Assembly (NCBI GenBank): GCA_910574715.1
Contig: CAJTCH010000009.1
Location: 62,001 to 126,000 of the forward strand
DNA length: 64,000 nt
From: Lachnospiraceae bacterium
Lineage (GTDB): Bacteria; Bacillota; Clostridia; Lachnospirales; Lachnospiraceae
Direction: 5' to 3'
Positions within the stretch are counted from its first letter, which is position 1. Each line of letters begins with the position of its first letter. Both the position numbers and the translations under genes were made by a program. Below the pieces are notes generated by a model. It was given only the letters and a program-made list of their open reading frames with translations, did not search any database and had not been told where the DNA came from. Shown here in pieces: positions 28,059 to 37,619 of this stretch.

Positions 28059-31043
28059 TTAACCCAACAGGTAACTATAATCTTCGCATACCGCCTCGAT
28101 CAGCTTTTGAAGTCCTTCCGGTACTTCTGTGGCTTCGCCCTTCTTCCATACCATTTCCTTCCCGACGAATCTCACCCTGCACTCCAGCGCATCCTTATCC
28201 AATACGGTAAAACCATCGTTCTTGCTATCCGCCATATCCACCACATTGGCAAATAAGGTGAATTTATCCAGATACGGCGCACTCGCGTACGGGCAGAATA
28301 CCTTGCAGTTCCCGCATTCATTACACATATAATCCACATGGATCACCTGTGCCTTCGCCATGCCCGGAACCTTGACGGAGATATTCGCACGGTTCGGACA
28401 CACATCCACACAATTCTCACATACGGTTGAACAGCCCAGACAGCGGTTCGCCTCCTTGCTGTCTCCCGGCTCCGTAAGGATTCCTTTCTTCTTATATATA
28501 GCAGCCATATCTGCCGGTCTGCTCATATCGCCGGATACCGGAGCGCCCACGATCGCCTCCGCCGCCGTCATGGCGTTCGCCATTCCCTTTACAACCAGGG
28601 ACGGGCCGTACAAGCCGTCACCGATCACATATACGCCTTTGATGCTGCTCTCCAATGTCTGACTTGTCTTCACACGTCCGCGGTCATCCACATTCAGTCC
28701 ATTTGCCTGATAATAGCTGGTCGGAACCTTCTCGCCCACCGCAGCAATCACCGTATCTGCCGGGATGGATACCGTCTCGTCCGTCTCAACCACGCCCGCG
28801 CGTCCGGAAGCATCCCGCTCGCCAAGCTTCGTCACCTTACAGATCAGCTTACCTTCTTCTGTCTTCACAGGGGCGAGAAGCTCCTTGAACTCCACGCCAT
28901 CCTCGATGGCAAGCAGCAGTTCATGCTCGTCAGCCGGCATGTAGCGTTTCGTCCTTCTGTATACCAGATATACATGTTCTACGCCTTCGCATCTCTTGGC
29001 CGCCCTTGCGGTGTCCATCGCCGTATTTCCGCCGCCGATGACCACCACATTCCTGCCAAGGTCTACCTTGCCCTTCTTCTCATTGAATTCTTCCAGGAAT
29101 GCCAGTGCATTTACCGCTTCCTTGCTCTCAAGCTTGAGCTGTCCTCTCTCATACGCACCTACAGCCAGGAGCACATCGTCATATTCCTTCTTAAGCTCTT
29201 CTACATTCGGCGCCCATGTATTGGTAAGGATCTTCACACCTAATCGCTCCAGCAGGGATACATCCTTGCCGATTACGCTGTCGTCGATACGGAAATCCGG
29301 GATCACAGCGCTCACGATACCGCCAAGCCTGCCGCGCTTCTCGAAGATGGTGACCTCTGCTCCCATTCTCGCAAGGTAATATGCCGCTGCCATACCTGCG
29401 GGACCGCCGCCTACGACCGCCACCTTCTTGTCGGAGCTTCCAAGAGGCTTTATGCTGCCGATCACTTCGTCATACGCATTCTTCGCACAGGTAAGCTTGG
29501 TATCACGGATCTGCACCGGAGTCTCGTAGAAATTACGGTTACAATGGCTCTGGCATCCGTGTGCACAGATGGTTCCTGTGATGAACGGCAGCGCATTCTT
29601 GTTCAGGATCACCTCTAACGCTTCCTTATACTTGCCTTCTCCCGCCAACTGTACATAGGTCGTGATCTCCTGATGGATCGGACAGGCATCCTCGCACGGC
29701 GCCGTATAGCAGTCAAGAAGCGGAACTCTCTCGTTGGACTTCCTGGATATCGGAAGCTTCGCAGGTTTCACATGGTGCGGATCTGCGACCGCGTCTTTCG
29801 CAAGCCCAGAGAGCGCCTTCACATCAATTCCGTCGAATGCCCTGACTCCAATAGCATCCAGGGCTTCCGCCATCTGGGAAAGTCTCTGGTATCCACCCGG
29901 TTTCAGTATGGTTGTGGCAACCGTCACCGGCCATACCCCGCTTCCCACGATTCTTTCTATATTGAATGCATCCGCTCCGCCTGAATATGCGATCCGAAGT
30001 TTCCCGCCAAACTCTTCCGACAGCTTCGCCGCCAGAGAAATGGACAGCGGATACAGGGACTTGCCGGACATATACATCTCCTCGCTTGGTAGCTCATTGG
30101 CCTTCACATCTACCGGGAAGGTGTTGGTGATCTTCACGCCAAACTCAAGCCCCATCTCACCGGACAGCTTCATCAGCCTTGTGAGCATCGGCACCGCGTC
30201 CTCGTACTGCAGGTCGTCTTCGAAATGGAATCTTCCGAATGCAATATAATCATATCCCATCCGGTCTAATGTCTCACGGGCAAAATCATACCCCAGAAGG
30301 GTCGGGTTACATTTGATAAAGGTATGCATCTTCTTCTCTGTCAGCAGATAATTGGCAATACTCTCGATCTCCTGCGGCGGGCATCCATGGAGCGTTGAGA
30401 TCGTTGCCGAATTGCAGATATAAGGCGTAATGCTCTCAATATCTTCCTTCGTCACATTCCGATACTCTCCTACATGGGGAAGAAGCACTTCCCTGCATTT
30501 CTTAAATGTCTCCGTCTGGCCTGCATCCTTCATACTCTCGATGAATGTGTTCACCTTCTCGGACTTGATGCCTGCCAGATCATAGCCCACACTGATATTG
30601 AACTGATAGCCGTCCATACTTCCAAGTCCGTATTCCTTCGCCATGAACGCAAGCAGGAACCATGCCTTGATGTACTCCTCCTGCGCCTGCGGCACATAGA
30701 GCTCTGTGGACCACTCACAGTTATAGCATTCGTCATCCGCCTTAATACAGGGCTTATTCACACATGCGGCAAGCTCGGCCCCGTCCATGATCTGCACCGT
30801 CTTCAATTCGAAGAACCGGCTCCCTGCATAGTAGGCTGCCGCAATATTCTGCGCAAGCTGGCTGTTAGGGCCTGCCGCCGGTCCGATCGGCGTCTCAAGC
30901 CTGCGTCCGAAGATGGTCTGCGCCTTCTTACCGTCCGCCGTATAAGGTCTATGTACTCCAAATACCGTATTCTTCTCGTCATGCTCTCTCCGAATCCAGT
31001 TCAACAACTGTTCAAAAGGCATACATGTCATAATATCACTCAT
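28059..31043 (-). CDS. ygfK: YgfK, FAD/iron-sulfur oxidoreductase (putative selenate reductase subunit)
   Basis: 994 residues. Residues 1-430 form a dihydroorotate-dehydrogenase-like flavin barrel; 445-520 is a cysteine-rich linker (CYTAPCEDAC, CAHGCQSHC) as in GltD; GGGPAG at 545-550 binds FAD and GGGNTAMD near 665 binds NAD(P); the C-terminus carries ferredoxin cysteines (CLGC at 868, CNECGNCKVFC at 907). Despite its old name, YgfK genes track purine/urate degradation clusters. It probably moves electrons between NAD(P)H or ferredoxin and the ring-reducing or hydroxylase step. Gap to the next gene is 52 bases. Confidence 0.92.
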   Translation of the reverse strand: MSDIMTCMPFEQLLNWIRREHDEKNTVFGVHRPYTADGKKAQTIFGRRLETPIGPAAGPNSQLAQNIAAAYYAGSRFFELKTVQIMDGAELAACVNKPCIKADDECYNCEWSTELYVPQAQEEYIKAWFLLAFMAKEYGLGSMDGYQFNISVGYDLAGIKSEKVNTFIESMKDAGQTETFKKCREVLLPHVGEYRNVTKEDIESITPYICNSATISTLHGCPPQEIESIANYLLTEKKMHTFIKCNPTLLGYDFARETLDRMGYDYIAFGRFHFEDDLQYEDAVPMLTRLMKLSGEMGLEFGVKITNTFPVDVKANELPSEEMYMSGKSLYPLSISLAAKLSEEFGGKLRIAYSGGADAFNIERIVGSGVWPVTVATTILKPGGYQRLSQMAEALDAIGVRAFDGIDVKALSGLAKDAVADPHHVKPAKLPISRKSNERVPLLDCYTAPCEDACPIHQEITTYVQLAGEGKYKEALEVILNKNALPFITGTICAHGCQSHCNRNFYETPVQIRDTKLTCAKNAYDEVIGSIKPLGSSDKKVAVVGGGPAGMAAAYYLARMGAEVTIFEKRGRLGGIVSAVIPDFRIDDSVIGKDVSLLERLGVKILTNTWAPNVEELKKEYDDVLLAVGAYERGQLKLESKEAVNALAFLEEFNEKKGKVDLGRNVVVIGGGNTAMDTARAAKRCEGVEHVYLVYRRTKRYMPADEHELLLAIEDGVEFKELLAPVKTEEGKLICKVTKLGERDASGRAGVVETDETVSIPADTVIAAVGEKVPTSYYQANGLNVDDRGRVKTSQTLESSIKGVYVIGDGLYGPSLVVKGMANAMTAAEAIVGAPVSGDMSRPADMAAIYKKKGILTEPGDSKEANRCLGCSTVCENCVDVCPNRANISVKVPGMAKAQVIHVDYMCNECGNCKVFCPYASAPYLDKFTLFANVVDMADSKNDGFTVLDKDALECRVRFVGKEMVWKKGEATEVPEGLQKLIEAVCEDYSYLLG

Positions 31044-31055
31044 ATCAATTCCTCC

Positions 31056-32387
31056 TTATCCGTTAATACTCTTCCACAGCTTCGCAGACTCTTCACGGCA
31101 TCTCGCCATGGTCTCTTCTACATCTGCAACCTGTACTTCTCTGTTCTTCATAAGCACTTTCCCGTTACCGACCGTCGTCACAACATCTCGTCCGGTCATT
31201 CCGAATAAGATATGTCCGTTGATGTTATTCTCATCCAGATAAGTCGGCGGATCATAATCCACAACGATCACATCACCTGCCGCTCCTTCCTTCAGGACTC
31301 CAAGCGGTGTCTTGAAATATCGGTTCGCGATCGCCGCATTATTCTCGAACAGCATCTTTGGCACCTCGCCCCATGCCGCGTTAGCGTCGCACAGATGATG
31401 CTTGTGGAGAACATTCGCCACCTTATAGGACTCTGTCATATCATGGGTATATCCGTCCGTACCAAGCCCTGCCAGGATTCCGCGGTGAACCAGCTCCATG
31501 GTCGGCGGACAGCCGCAGGCATTGCCCATATTGGACTCCGGATTATGGACCACCATGGTATCGGTATCCTTGATCAGGTCCATCTCATGGGAATTAATGT
31601 AGATACAGTGTCCAAGCAGCGTCTTCTCTCCCAGAATGCCAAAATCCATCAGCCGGTCAACGATTCGCTTGCCGTATCTCTTCAGGCAGTCGTGGAGATC
31701 CTCGATCCCCTCTGCCACGTGGATATGGTATCCTACCTCATCCGGTTTATTCGCCGCCGCAAGCTCCATGGTCTCGTCAGATATGGTGAACTGCGCGTGC
31801 ATTCCCATCATTCCGGCAAGCATATCCGAATCATCTCTCAGCGCATACCGGATGAATTCTGCGTTCTCCATCACCGCTTCTCTTGCCTTATCCAACCCGT
31901 CCCTGTCGGAGACCTCATAACACAGACAAGACCTTACTCCCAATTCCTTCGCCGCATCCGCTATGGTAAACAGGCTGTCTTTGATATGACCGAAGCTTGC
32001 ATGATGGTCGAAGATGGTTGTCACACCATTTCTGATACAGGAGATCATGGTATCCATCGCGCTGTATTTCGTCTGCTCTAATGTCAGCTTCCGGTCAATG
32101 GTCCACCACTGTCCGTCCAGGATATCAAGGAATCCCTTCGGATCATAACCTTTGATACTAAGCCCTCTTGCCATAGCGCTGTATATATGCTCATGGGTGT
32201 TGATAAACGCCGGCATGATGATCCCGCCTTTGGCGTCAATATATTCCGCGTTCTTATACTTCCCCCGAATCTCTTCTAAGGTCCCTACTGCGGCGATCTT
32301 CGTTCCCTCGACTGCCACCGCTCCATTGGCAAGAAATGGACGGGCTGCATCTCTTGTAATCACTTTGCCGTTTCCTATTATTAACAT
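31056..32387 (-). CDS. ssnA: SsnA, amidohydrolase/aminohydrolase
   Basis: 443 residues. Metal-dependent amidohydrolase of the ATZ/TRZ group: NTHEHIYSAMARG (metal ligands), DHHASFG, HIHVAEG and GTDGYTHD. SsnA is nearly always encoded with YgfK and selenium-dependent hydroxylases. It is thought to hydrolyse an amidine or ring bond of a purine breakdown product; the exact reaction is not known to me. It lies 12 bases upstream of ygfK in the same operon. Confidence 0.92.
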   Translation of the reverse strand: MLIIGNGKVITRDAARPFLANGAVAVEGTKIAAVGTLEEIRGKYKNAEYIDAKGGIIMPAFINTHEHIYSAMARGLSIKGYDPKGFLDILDGQWWTIDRKLTLEQTKYSAMDTMISCIRNGVTTIFDHHASFGHIKDSLFTIADAAKELGVRSCLCYEVSDRDGLDKAREAVMENAEFIRYALRDDSDMLAGMMGMHAQFTISDETMELAAANKPDEVGYHIHVAEGIEDLHDCLKRYGKRIVDRLMDFGILGEKTLLGHCIYINSHEMDLIKDTDTMVVHNPESNMGNACGCPPTMELVHRGILAGLGTDGYTHDMTESYKVANVLHKHHLCDANAAWGEVPKMLFENNAAIANRYFKTPLGVLKEGAAGDVIVVDYDPPTYLDENNINGHILFGMTGRDVVTTVGNGKVLMKNREVQVADVEETMARCREESAKLWKSING

Positions 32388-32424
32388 ATCGTCTCCTCCT
32401 TAAATCTCAATATACCATGTATCG

Positions 32425-33792
32425 TTACTTCACCTGGTCCAGCACTTCCTCATATTCCATATCCTTGGGAAGTACCAGGTTCAGGATGATTGCCGTGATC
32501 GTTGCCAGTACCACCGGTGATTTGCCGAATATGGTCGTCACCCATGCCGGGAATGCCGCCAGCGCCGTATTCGCCTGGGTGATCCCCATTCCAAGCGCAA
32601 TGGCAAGCCCTACGATGGTTGTATTGCGGTAATTCATCGGCGATGCCGTGATCAGCTTCACACCTGTCATTGCAATGGATGCAAATACAGATACGGTGGC
32701 TCCGCCAAGAACGCATGAAGGAATCGTCGTGAGTACCGACGAGAACTTGGGGATCAGTCCCGCAATCAGCAAGATCCCTGCCGCCATCGCGAATACTCTC
32801 TTCGCCACCACCTTCGTGGCTCCCACGATTCCCACATTCTGGCTGTATGTAGCAGTCGGCAGCCCGCCGAAGAATGCACAGAAGATATTGCTGATCCCAT
32901 AAGCAACAATTCCTCCGTTAAGCTCCCCGTCCGTCGGCATCCGGTCCAGTCCCCCGGTCGTCGTCGCCGAGAAGTCGCCGATTGCCTGGATGGAGTTGAT
33001 GGCAAATAATACGCCGATCGCCACACAGGATGAGGGCTCGAATGTGATCCCGAAATGCATCACCCTTGGAAGCTGGAAGCAGGATGCCGCCGCGACGGAC
33101 GTGAAATCCACCATTCCGAAAAACAGTGAGATCACGTATCCTACAACAATGCCTATTAATATAGAAGATAATTTCCAGATTCCCTTCCCGTAATGATTCA
33201 GCGCCGTTACAATGATCAGCGTGATGAATGCCACAACCCAGTTCTGCCAGGAACCGTAATTCTCACTGCCCGCGCCGCCTGCCATATAGTTGATCGCGGT
33301 CGGGTACAGTGACAATCCAATGGCAAATACGACCGTACCGGTGATCAACGGCGGGAAAAACTTACGGATCTGCTTAATAAAGATCCCAACGATGATCGCT
33401 ATCACACCGCCCACAATCTGCGCGCCCAGGATCGTCGCCACATCATAATCTCCGGCAATCGCCTGCATCGTCGGCACATAGGCGAAGCTGATCCCCATAA
33501 TGATCGGAAGTCCGGAACCGATGGCAAGCGCTCCCTTGCGCAGCGGAAATAACTGGATAAAGGTAGTCAGCGCAGACATAACCAGCGCCGCCTGTATCAA
33601 TATGATAGAATCTGCCGATGATAATCCCGCCACCCCTGCCACAATGATCGCCGGGGTCACACATCCCACGATCATCGCTACTACATGCTGCAGCGCCAAC
33701 GGAATTGCCTGTGAGGCTGACGGCTTTCCGTCGATTCTGAATAATTCACCCGAGGCTCCACTCATTGATTCTCTGCTCATCTCTTTTTTCAT
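32425..33792 (-). CDS. NCS2 xanthine/uric acid permease
   Basis: 455 residues and about 14 membrane helices. NCS2 signatures: PLALQHVVAMIVG with the conserved QH pair in helix 1, NSIQAIGDFSATTTGG in helix 8, and TYSQNVGIVGATKV in helix 10. Such symporters carry xanthine or urate with protons. First gene of the minus arm, so purine import and degradation are expressed together. Substrate choice between xanthine and urate cannot be settled by eye. Confidence 0.92.
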   Translation of the reverse strand: MKKEMSRESMSGASGELFRIDGKPSASQAIPLALQHVVAMIVGCVTPAIIVAGVAGLSSADSIILIQAALVMSALTTFIQLFPLRKGALAIGSGLPIIMGISFAYVPTMQAIAGDYDVATILGAQIVGGVIAIIVGIFIKQIRKFFPPLITGTVVFAIGLSLYPTAINYMAGGAGSENYGSWQNWVVAFITLIIVTALNHYGKGIWKLSSILIGIVVGYVISLFFGMVDFTSVAAASCFQLPRVMHFGITFEPSSCVAIGVLFAINSIQAIGDFSATTTGGLDRMPTDGELNGGIVAYGISNIFCAFFGGLPTATYSQNVGIVGATKVVAKRVFAMAAGILLIAGLIPKFSSVLTTIPSCVLGGATVSVFASIAMTGVKLITASPMNYRNTTIVGLAIALGMGITQANTALAAFPAWVTTIFGKSPVVLATITAIILNLVLPKDMEYEEVLDQVK

Positions 33793-33908
33793 TTCCTCCT
33801 TTTCTCAAATCGGAACATCTGCTTAAATTAGTAATTTCAGAGAGACCAATCCTGCATCCTTCCATATTCTTTCATTAGTTTTTAACAATTTCCGCACCTG
33901 TTGACTCT

Positions 33909-33937
33909 ATAATAACATCAAATTGCTCAAAGTGCAA
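33909..33937 (-). promoter_or_regulatory. Promoter of the purine operon minus arm
   Basis: Minus strand TTGCAC (33932-33937), 17-base spacer, TATTAT (33909-33914); start near 33902, leaving a 5' leader of about 110 bases. I looked for a purine riboswitch in the leader and saw none. The 365-bp gap 33793-34157 holds this promoter, the divergent one, and an inverted repeat TTTTTGT-TCC-ACAAAAA near 33955-33971 between them that could be an operator. Confidence 0.65.
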
Positions 33938-34071
33938 TCTATATCTTAATATTTTTTTTGTTCCACAAAAATTTTTTATCGCATAAATCCGCAAAGCCTT
34001 GTGGTTACTGGGATTGTACATTTTCAAATACAAAAATATTTTTGCTTATCTAAAAATTTTTTATTTTTCTA

Positions 34072-34099
34072 TTGCTTTTTTAATTTTTTGTGCTATGAT
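34072..34099 (+). promoter_or_regulatory. Promoter of the plus arm (regulator-ygeXYW-yqeA)
   Basis: TTGCTT (34072-34077), 16-base spacer, TATGAT (34094-34099), about 60 bases before the regulator ATG. Confidence 0.55.
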
Positions 34100-34157
34100 G
34101 GACGTAGAGAGACCGAAAAAAATGAAAATTGAAGAACGAAGAAACGGAGGTATCCAT

Positions 34158-34805
34158 ATGGCAATATCCAGATTAGATATGTTAAAACAGATTGCGGCCG
34201 GACTCGCTGCGCAGTTCGGAGAGAACTGTGAGATTGTCGTACACGACCTGACTGCCGGACCGGCGAACAGTTCTATCGTACATATCGAGAACGGGAACCT
34301 CACCGGCCGTCAGATCGGCGATGGTCCGTCCGGCGCAGTCTTAAGCGCTCTCAAGCATCAGAAGGGACCGCTTAAGGACAGACTTGCTTACCTGACCAGA
34401 ACCGAGAGCGGACGGATCTTCAAATCCAGCACCATCTATATCAATGATGACAATGGAGACTTGCACTATATCCTTTCTATCAATTACGATATCACGAATC
34501 TCCTTGCGATAGAAAGCAGCATCCACTCCCTCACAAGCTGTGCGGATTCGGATGCACACACAGAGCAGAGCTCGCCTAACGTCATCACCCATGACGTCAA
34601 CAAGCTGTTATCCGAGCTGATCGAACAGTCCGTTGCCCTGGTAGGCGTACCTGTACCGCTCATGACGAAAGAGGATAAGATCAAGGCGATCAATTTCCTT
34701 AACGATGCAGGCGCGTTCCTAATTACAAAATCAGGAGATAAAGTAGCGAAATATTTCGGCATCTCCAAGTACACACTCTACAGTTATGTAGACATCAACA
34801 AATAA
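34158..34805 (+). CDS. YheO/DauR-like PAS-HTH regulator of the purine locus
   Basis: 215 residues from ATG 34158 behind CGGAGG; upstream in-frame codons are AT-rich leader. N-terminal YheO PAS-like domain (CEIVVHDLTAG, GRQIGDG, SSTIYINDDNGD) and C-terminal helix-turn-helix (KVAKYFGISKYTLYSYVD). Paralogue of the protein at 1187-1885. It starts the ygeX operon and faces the permease operon, so it is the best candidate for sensing a pathway intermediate such as diaminopropionate (inference). Confidence 0.9.
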   Translation: MAISRLDMLKQIAAGLAAQFGENCEIVVHDLTAGPANSSIVHIENGNLTGRQIGDGPSGAVLSALKHQKGPLKDRLAYLTRTESGRIFKSSTIYINDDNGDLHYILSINYDITNLLAIESSIHSLTSCADSDAHTEQSSPNVITHDVNKLLSELIEQSVALVGVPVPLMTKEDKIKAINFLNDAGAFLITKSGDKVAKYFGISKYTLYSYVDINK

Positions 34806-34837
34806 TCATTTCATATTATAAGGAGGTTTTTAGTAAA

Positions 34838-36076
34838 ATGAGCAGCACTGGAACAATCAAATGGACGCTCAACAACATTGCCAAAAGCGATGATAAGCAG
34901 GTTCAGAATATGTCCTTGGAAGAGATGGAGAAGGCAAGTAATTTCCACAAGAGCTTCCCTCAGTATGAGGTCACACCTCTGACCCGCTTATCCGGTCTGG
35001 CCGGTCACCTGGGACTTAAGCGTCTCTATGTCAAAGACGAGTCATACCGCTTCGGCCTGAATGCATTCAAGGTACTTGGAGGGTCTTACGCGATCGCGAG
35101 ATATATCGCACAGCAGACCGGCAAGGATGTAAGTGAGATTCCTTATAACGTACTTACTTCCGAGAAGTTAAGAGAAGAGTTCGGTCAGGCGACCTTCTTC
35201 ACCGCTACCGACGGAAACCACGGACGCGGAATCGCATGGGCCGCCAACAAGCTGGGACAGAAATGTGTTGTAAGAATGCCGAAGGGCACCACCCAGACCA
35301 GGCTTGAGAACATCGCGAAGGAGAATGCGACCGTTACCATCGAGAACCTGAACTACGACGACTGTGTACGCATGGCGGCTAAGGAAGCCGAGAACACAGA
35401 GCACGGGATCATGGTGCAGGACACCGCATGGGAAGGCTATGAGGAGATCCCGACCTGGATCATGCAGGGCTACGGAACACTTGCCATGGAAGCCGACCAG
35501 CAGTTAGCCGAAGACGGATGCCGCCCGACTCACATATTTATCCAGGCAGGCGTTGGATCACTGGCCGGCGCGGTTGTCGGATACTTCGCGAACCGCTTCA
35601 AGGAGAATCCTCCGGTCATGGTCGTTGTGGAAGCTAATGCGGCAGACTGTCTCTACCGCTCCGCTATGCAGGGCGACGGAAGCCGTGTGGATGTGACCGG
35701 CGACATGCTGACCATCATGGCAGGTCTTGCCTGCGGCGAGGCCAACACCGTATCCTGGGATATCTTAAGGAACCACGCCGACGCATTCGTCTCCTGCCCC
35801 GACTGGGTAAGCGCGAACGGCTCGCGTATCTACGGCGCTCCGGTCAAAGGTGATACACAGGTCATCTCCGGTGAGTCTGGTTCTGTCACTATGGGGCTGG
35901 TGCACGCGCTGATGACGAAGCCGGAATACAAGGATATCAAGGAAGCCTTGAAGTTAGACGCAGATTCCGAAGTCCTTCTGGTATCCTCCGAAGGCGATAC
36001 TGATCCGGACCGTTACCGCGAGATTACCTGGGAAGGATTATGCGGATCCGATAAGGAACTATTTGCAGGATTATAA
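34838..36076 (+). CDS. ygeX: Diaminopropionate ammonia-lyase
   Basis: 412 residues. PLP fold-type II enzyme that splits 2,3-diaminopropionate into pyruvate and two ammonia via 2-aminoacrylate. The PLP lysine is Lys78 in NAFKVLGGSYA, the phosphate region and catalytic aspartate are in TATDGNHGRGIAW, and GESGSVTMG is near the C-terminus. Length equals the E. coli enzyme. It follows the regulator by 32 bases with AAGGAGG. In gut anaerobes YgeX is the step that turns purine carbon into pyruvate. Confidence 0.95.
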   Translation: MSSTGTIKWTLNNIAKSDDKQVQNMSLEEMEKASNFHKSFPQYEVTPLTRLSGLAGHLGLKRLYVKDESYRFGLNAFKVLGGSYAIARYIAQQTGKDVSEIPYNVLTSEKLREEFGQATFFTATDGNHGRGIAWAANKLGQKCVVRMPKGTTQTRLENIAKENATVTIENLNYDDCVRMAAKEAENTEHGIMVQDTAWEGYEEIPTWIMQGYGTLAMEADQQLAEDGCRPTHIFIQAGVGSLAGAVVGYFANRFKENPPVMVVVEANAADCLYRSAMQGDGSRVDVTGDMLTIMAGLACGEANTVSWDILRNHADAFVSCPDWVSANGSRIYGAPVKGDTQVISGESGSVTMGLVHALMTKPEYKDIKEALKLDADSEVLLVSSEGDTDPDRYREITWEGLCGSDKELFAGL

Positions 36077-36198
36077 GAGGTATCTGGAAGGTGATTCGTA
36101 ACCATGAAGGTATCTGAACTGTTACGGTGATTCCAGGCAATTCGTGAAATTTTATCTTGGATACAATATACATAATAATATAATAAAGGAGAAGAAAC

Positions 36199-37512
36199 AT
36201 GTTAGACTTTAACAAAGTAAAAGAAGCTGCACAGGGGTATGAGAAGGATATGACTGCTTTCTTACGTGCAATCGTGAAGAATCCGGGCGAGAGCTGTGAT
36301 GAGAAGGCTCACATTACTACGATCGCTGACGAGATGAGGAAGGTCGGATTCGATGAGGTCCAGATCGACCCGCAGGGAAATGTAATCGGCTACATGGGGA
36401 CCGGCGACAAGATCATCGCATATGATGCACATATTGATACTGTCGGTATCGGCAATATCGAGAACTGGAACTTCGACCCATATGAAGGTTACGAGAACGA
36501 GACAGAGATCGGCGGACGCGGCGTGTCTGACCAGTGCGGCGGTATCGTATCCTCCGTGTACGGCGCTAAGATCATGAAAGACCTTGGTCTGATCCCGGAA
36601 GGCTTAAAGATCATGGTTGTGGGAACCGTTCAGGAAGAAGACTGCGACGGACTCTGCTGGCAGTATATCATCAACGAAGATAAGGTCCGCCCGGAATTCG
36701 TTGTCTCCACAGAGCCGACCGACGGCGGTATCTACCGCGGACAGAGAGGACGTATGGAGATCCGCGTGGATGTTAAGGGCGTATCCTGCCATGGTTCTGC
36801 TCCGGAGCGCGGAGACAACGCGATCTATAAGATGGCAGATATCCTTCAGGATGTCCGCGCACTGAATGAGAATGACGCAGAAGACGGAACCGAGATCAAG
36901 GGTCTTGTGAAGATGTTAGACGCCAAGTACAACCCGGATTGGGAAGAGGCTCGTTTCCTTGGACGCGGTACCGTAACCGTATCCCAGATCTTCTACACCT
37001 CACCTAGCCGCTGCGCGGTTGCTGATTCCTGCGCGATCTCTCTTGACCGCCGTATGACATTCGGCGAGACCTGGGAGAGCTGCCTTGACGAGATCCGCGC
37101 CCTGCCAAGTGTCCAGAAGTACGGCGATGATGTGACGGTATCTATGTACAACTATGATCGTCCGTCCTACACAGGATGTGTATATGAGATCGAGTGCTAC
37201 TTCCCGACCTGGGCGATCCCAAAGGATCACAAGGTAACCAAGGCCCTGGAAGCTTCCTACAAGAATCTCTACGGCGACGACCGTATCGGCGCTGCCGAGA
37301 CGCTTGAGATGAGAAAGGCCCGCCCGCTGGTTGACAAATGGACCTTCTCCACCAACGGTGTATCTATCATGGGAAGAAACGGAATTCCATGTATCGGATT
37401 CGGACCCGGCGCAGAGGCTCAGGCTCACGCGCCAAACGAGAAGACCTGGAAGCAGGACCTTGTGACATGTGCGGCTGTATATGCTGTTCTCCCTACAGAA
37501 TATTGCAAATAA
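36199..37512 (+). CDS. ygeY: YgeY, M20 family metallopeptidase/amidohydrolase
   Basis: 437 residues. Di-zinc M20 fold: DAHIDTVG (first metal histidine and aspartate), [11 protein letters not shown] (bridging aspartate), TVQEEDCDG (catalytic glutamate pair), STEPTDGG, and the final histidine in [10 protein letters not shown]. Related to DapE/ArgE deacylases. Together with YgeX and YgeW it should hydrolyse an N-acyl or ureido bond to give diaminopropionate; the precise substrate is inferred. The 122-base gap before it is AT-rich and ends in AAAGGAG. Confidence 0.92.
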   Translation: MLDFNKVKEAAQGYEKDMTAFLRAIVKNPGESCDEKAHITTIADEMRKVGFDEVQIDPQGNVIGYMGTGDKIIAYDAHIDTVGIGNIENWNFDPYEGYENETEIGGRGVSDQCGGIVSSVYGAKIMKDLGLIPEGLKIMVVGTVQEEDCDGLCWQYIINEDKVRPEFVVSTEPTDGGIYRGQRGRMEIRVDVKGVSCHGSAPERGDNAIYKMADILQDVRALNENDAEDGTEIKGLVKMLDAKYNPDWEEARFLGRGTVTVSQIFYTSPSRCAVADSCAISLDRRMTFGETWESCLDEIRALPSVQKYGDDVTVSMYNYDRPSYTGCVYEIECYFPTWAIPKDHKVTKALEASYKNLYGDDRIGAAETLEMRKARPLVDKWTFSTNGVSIMGRNGIPCIGFGPGAEAQAHAPNEKTWKQDLVTCAAVYAVLPTEYCK

Positions 37513-37541
37513 TTCATAGCTAACTATATATTTTCTTACCC

Positions 37542-37567
37542 ATCCGGGTATCATGCCATACCCGGAT
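37542..37567 (+). promoter_or_regulatory. Intercistronic stem-loop between ygeY and ygeW
   Basis: Perfect 10-bp stem ATCCGGGTAT / ATACCCGGAT, 6-base loop, no U run. Probably a message-stabilising or partial-termination element within the operon. Confidence 0.5.
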
Positions 37568-37619
37568 ACTGTATCCATATATACAACCATAAATTATTAA
37601 AATTCGGAGGATTATGATT

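Noticed and set aside
28059..31043. YgfK as a true selenate reductase
   Set aside because: The name is historical. The enclosing cluster is for purine breakdown and no molybdenum reductase subunit of the selenate type is present.
33793..33902. Purine riboswitch in the leader of the permease operon
   Set aside because: No three-way junction with the conserved loop sequences could be drawn in the 110-base leader.
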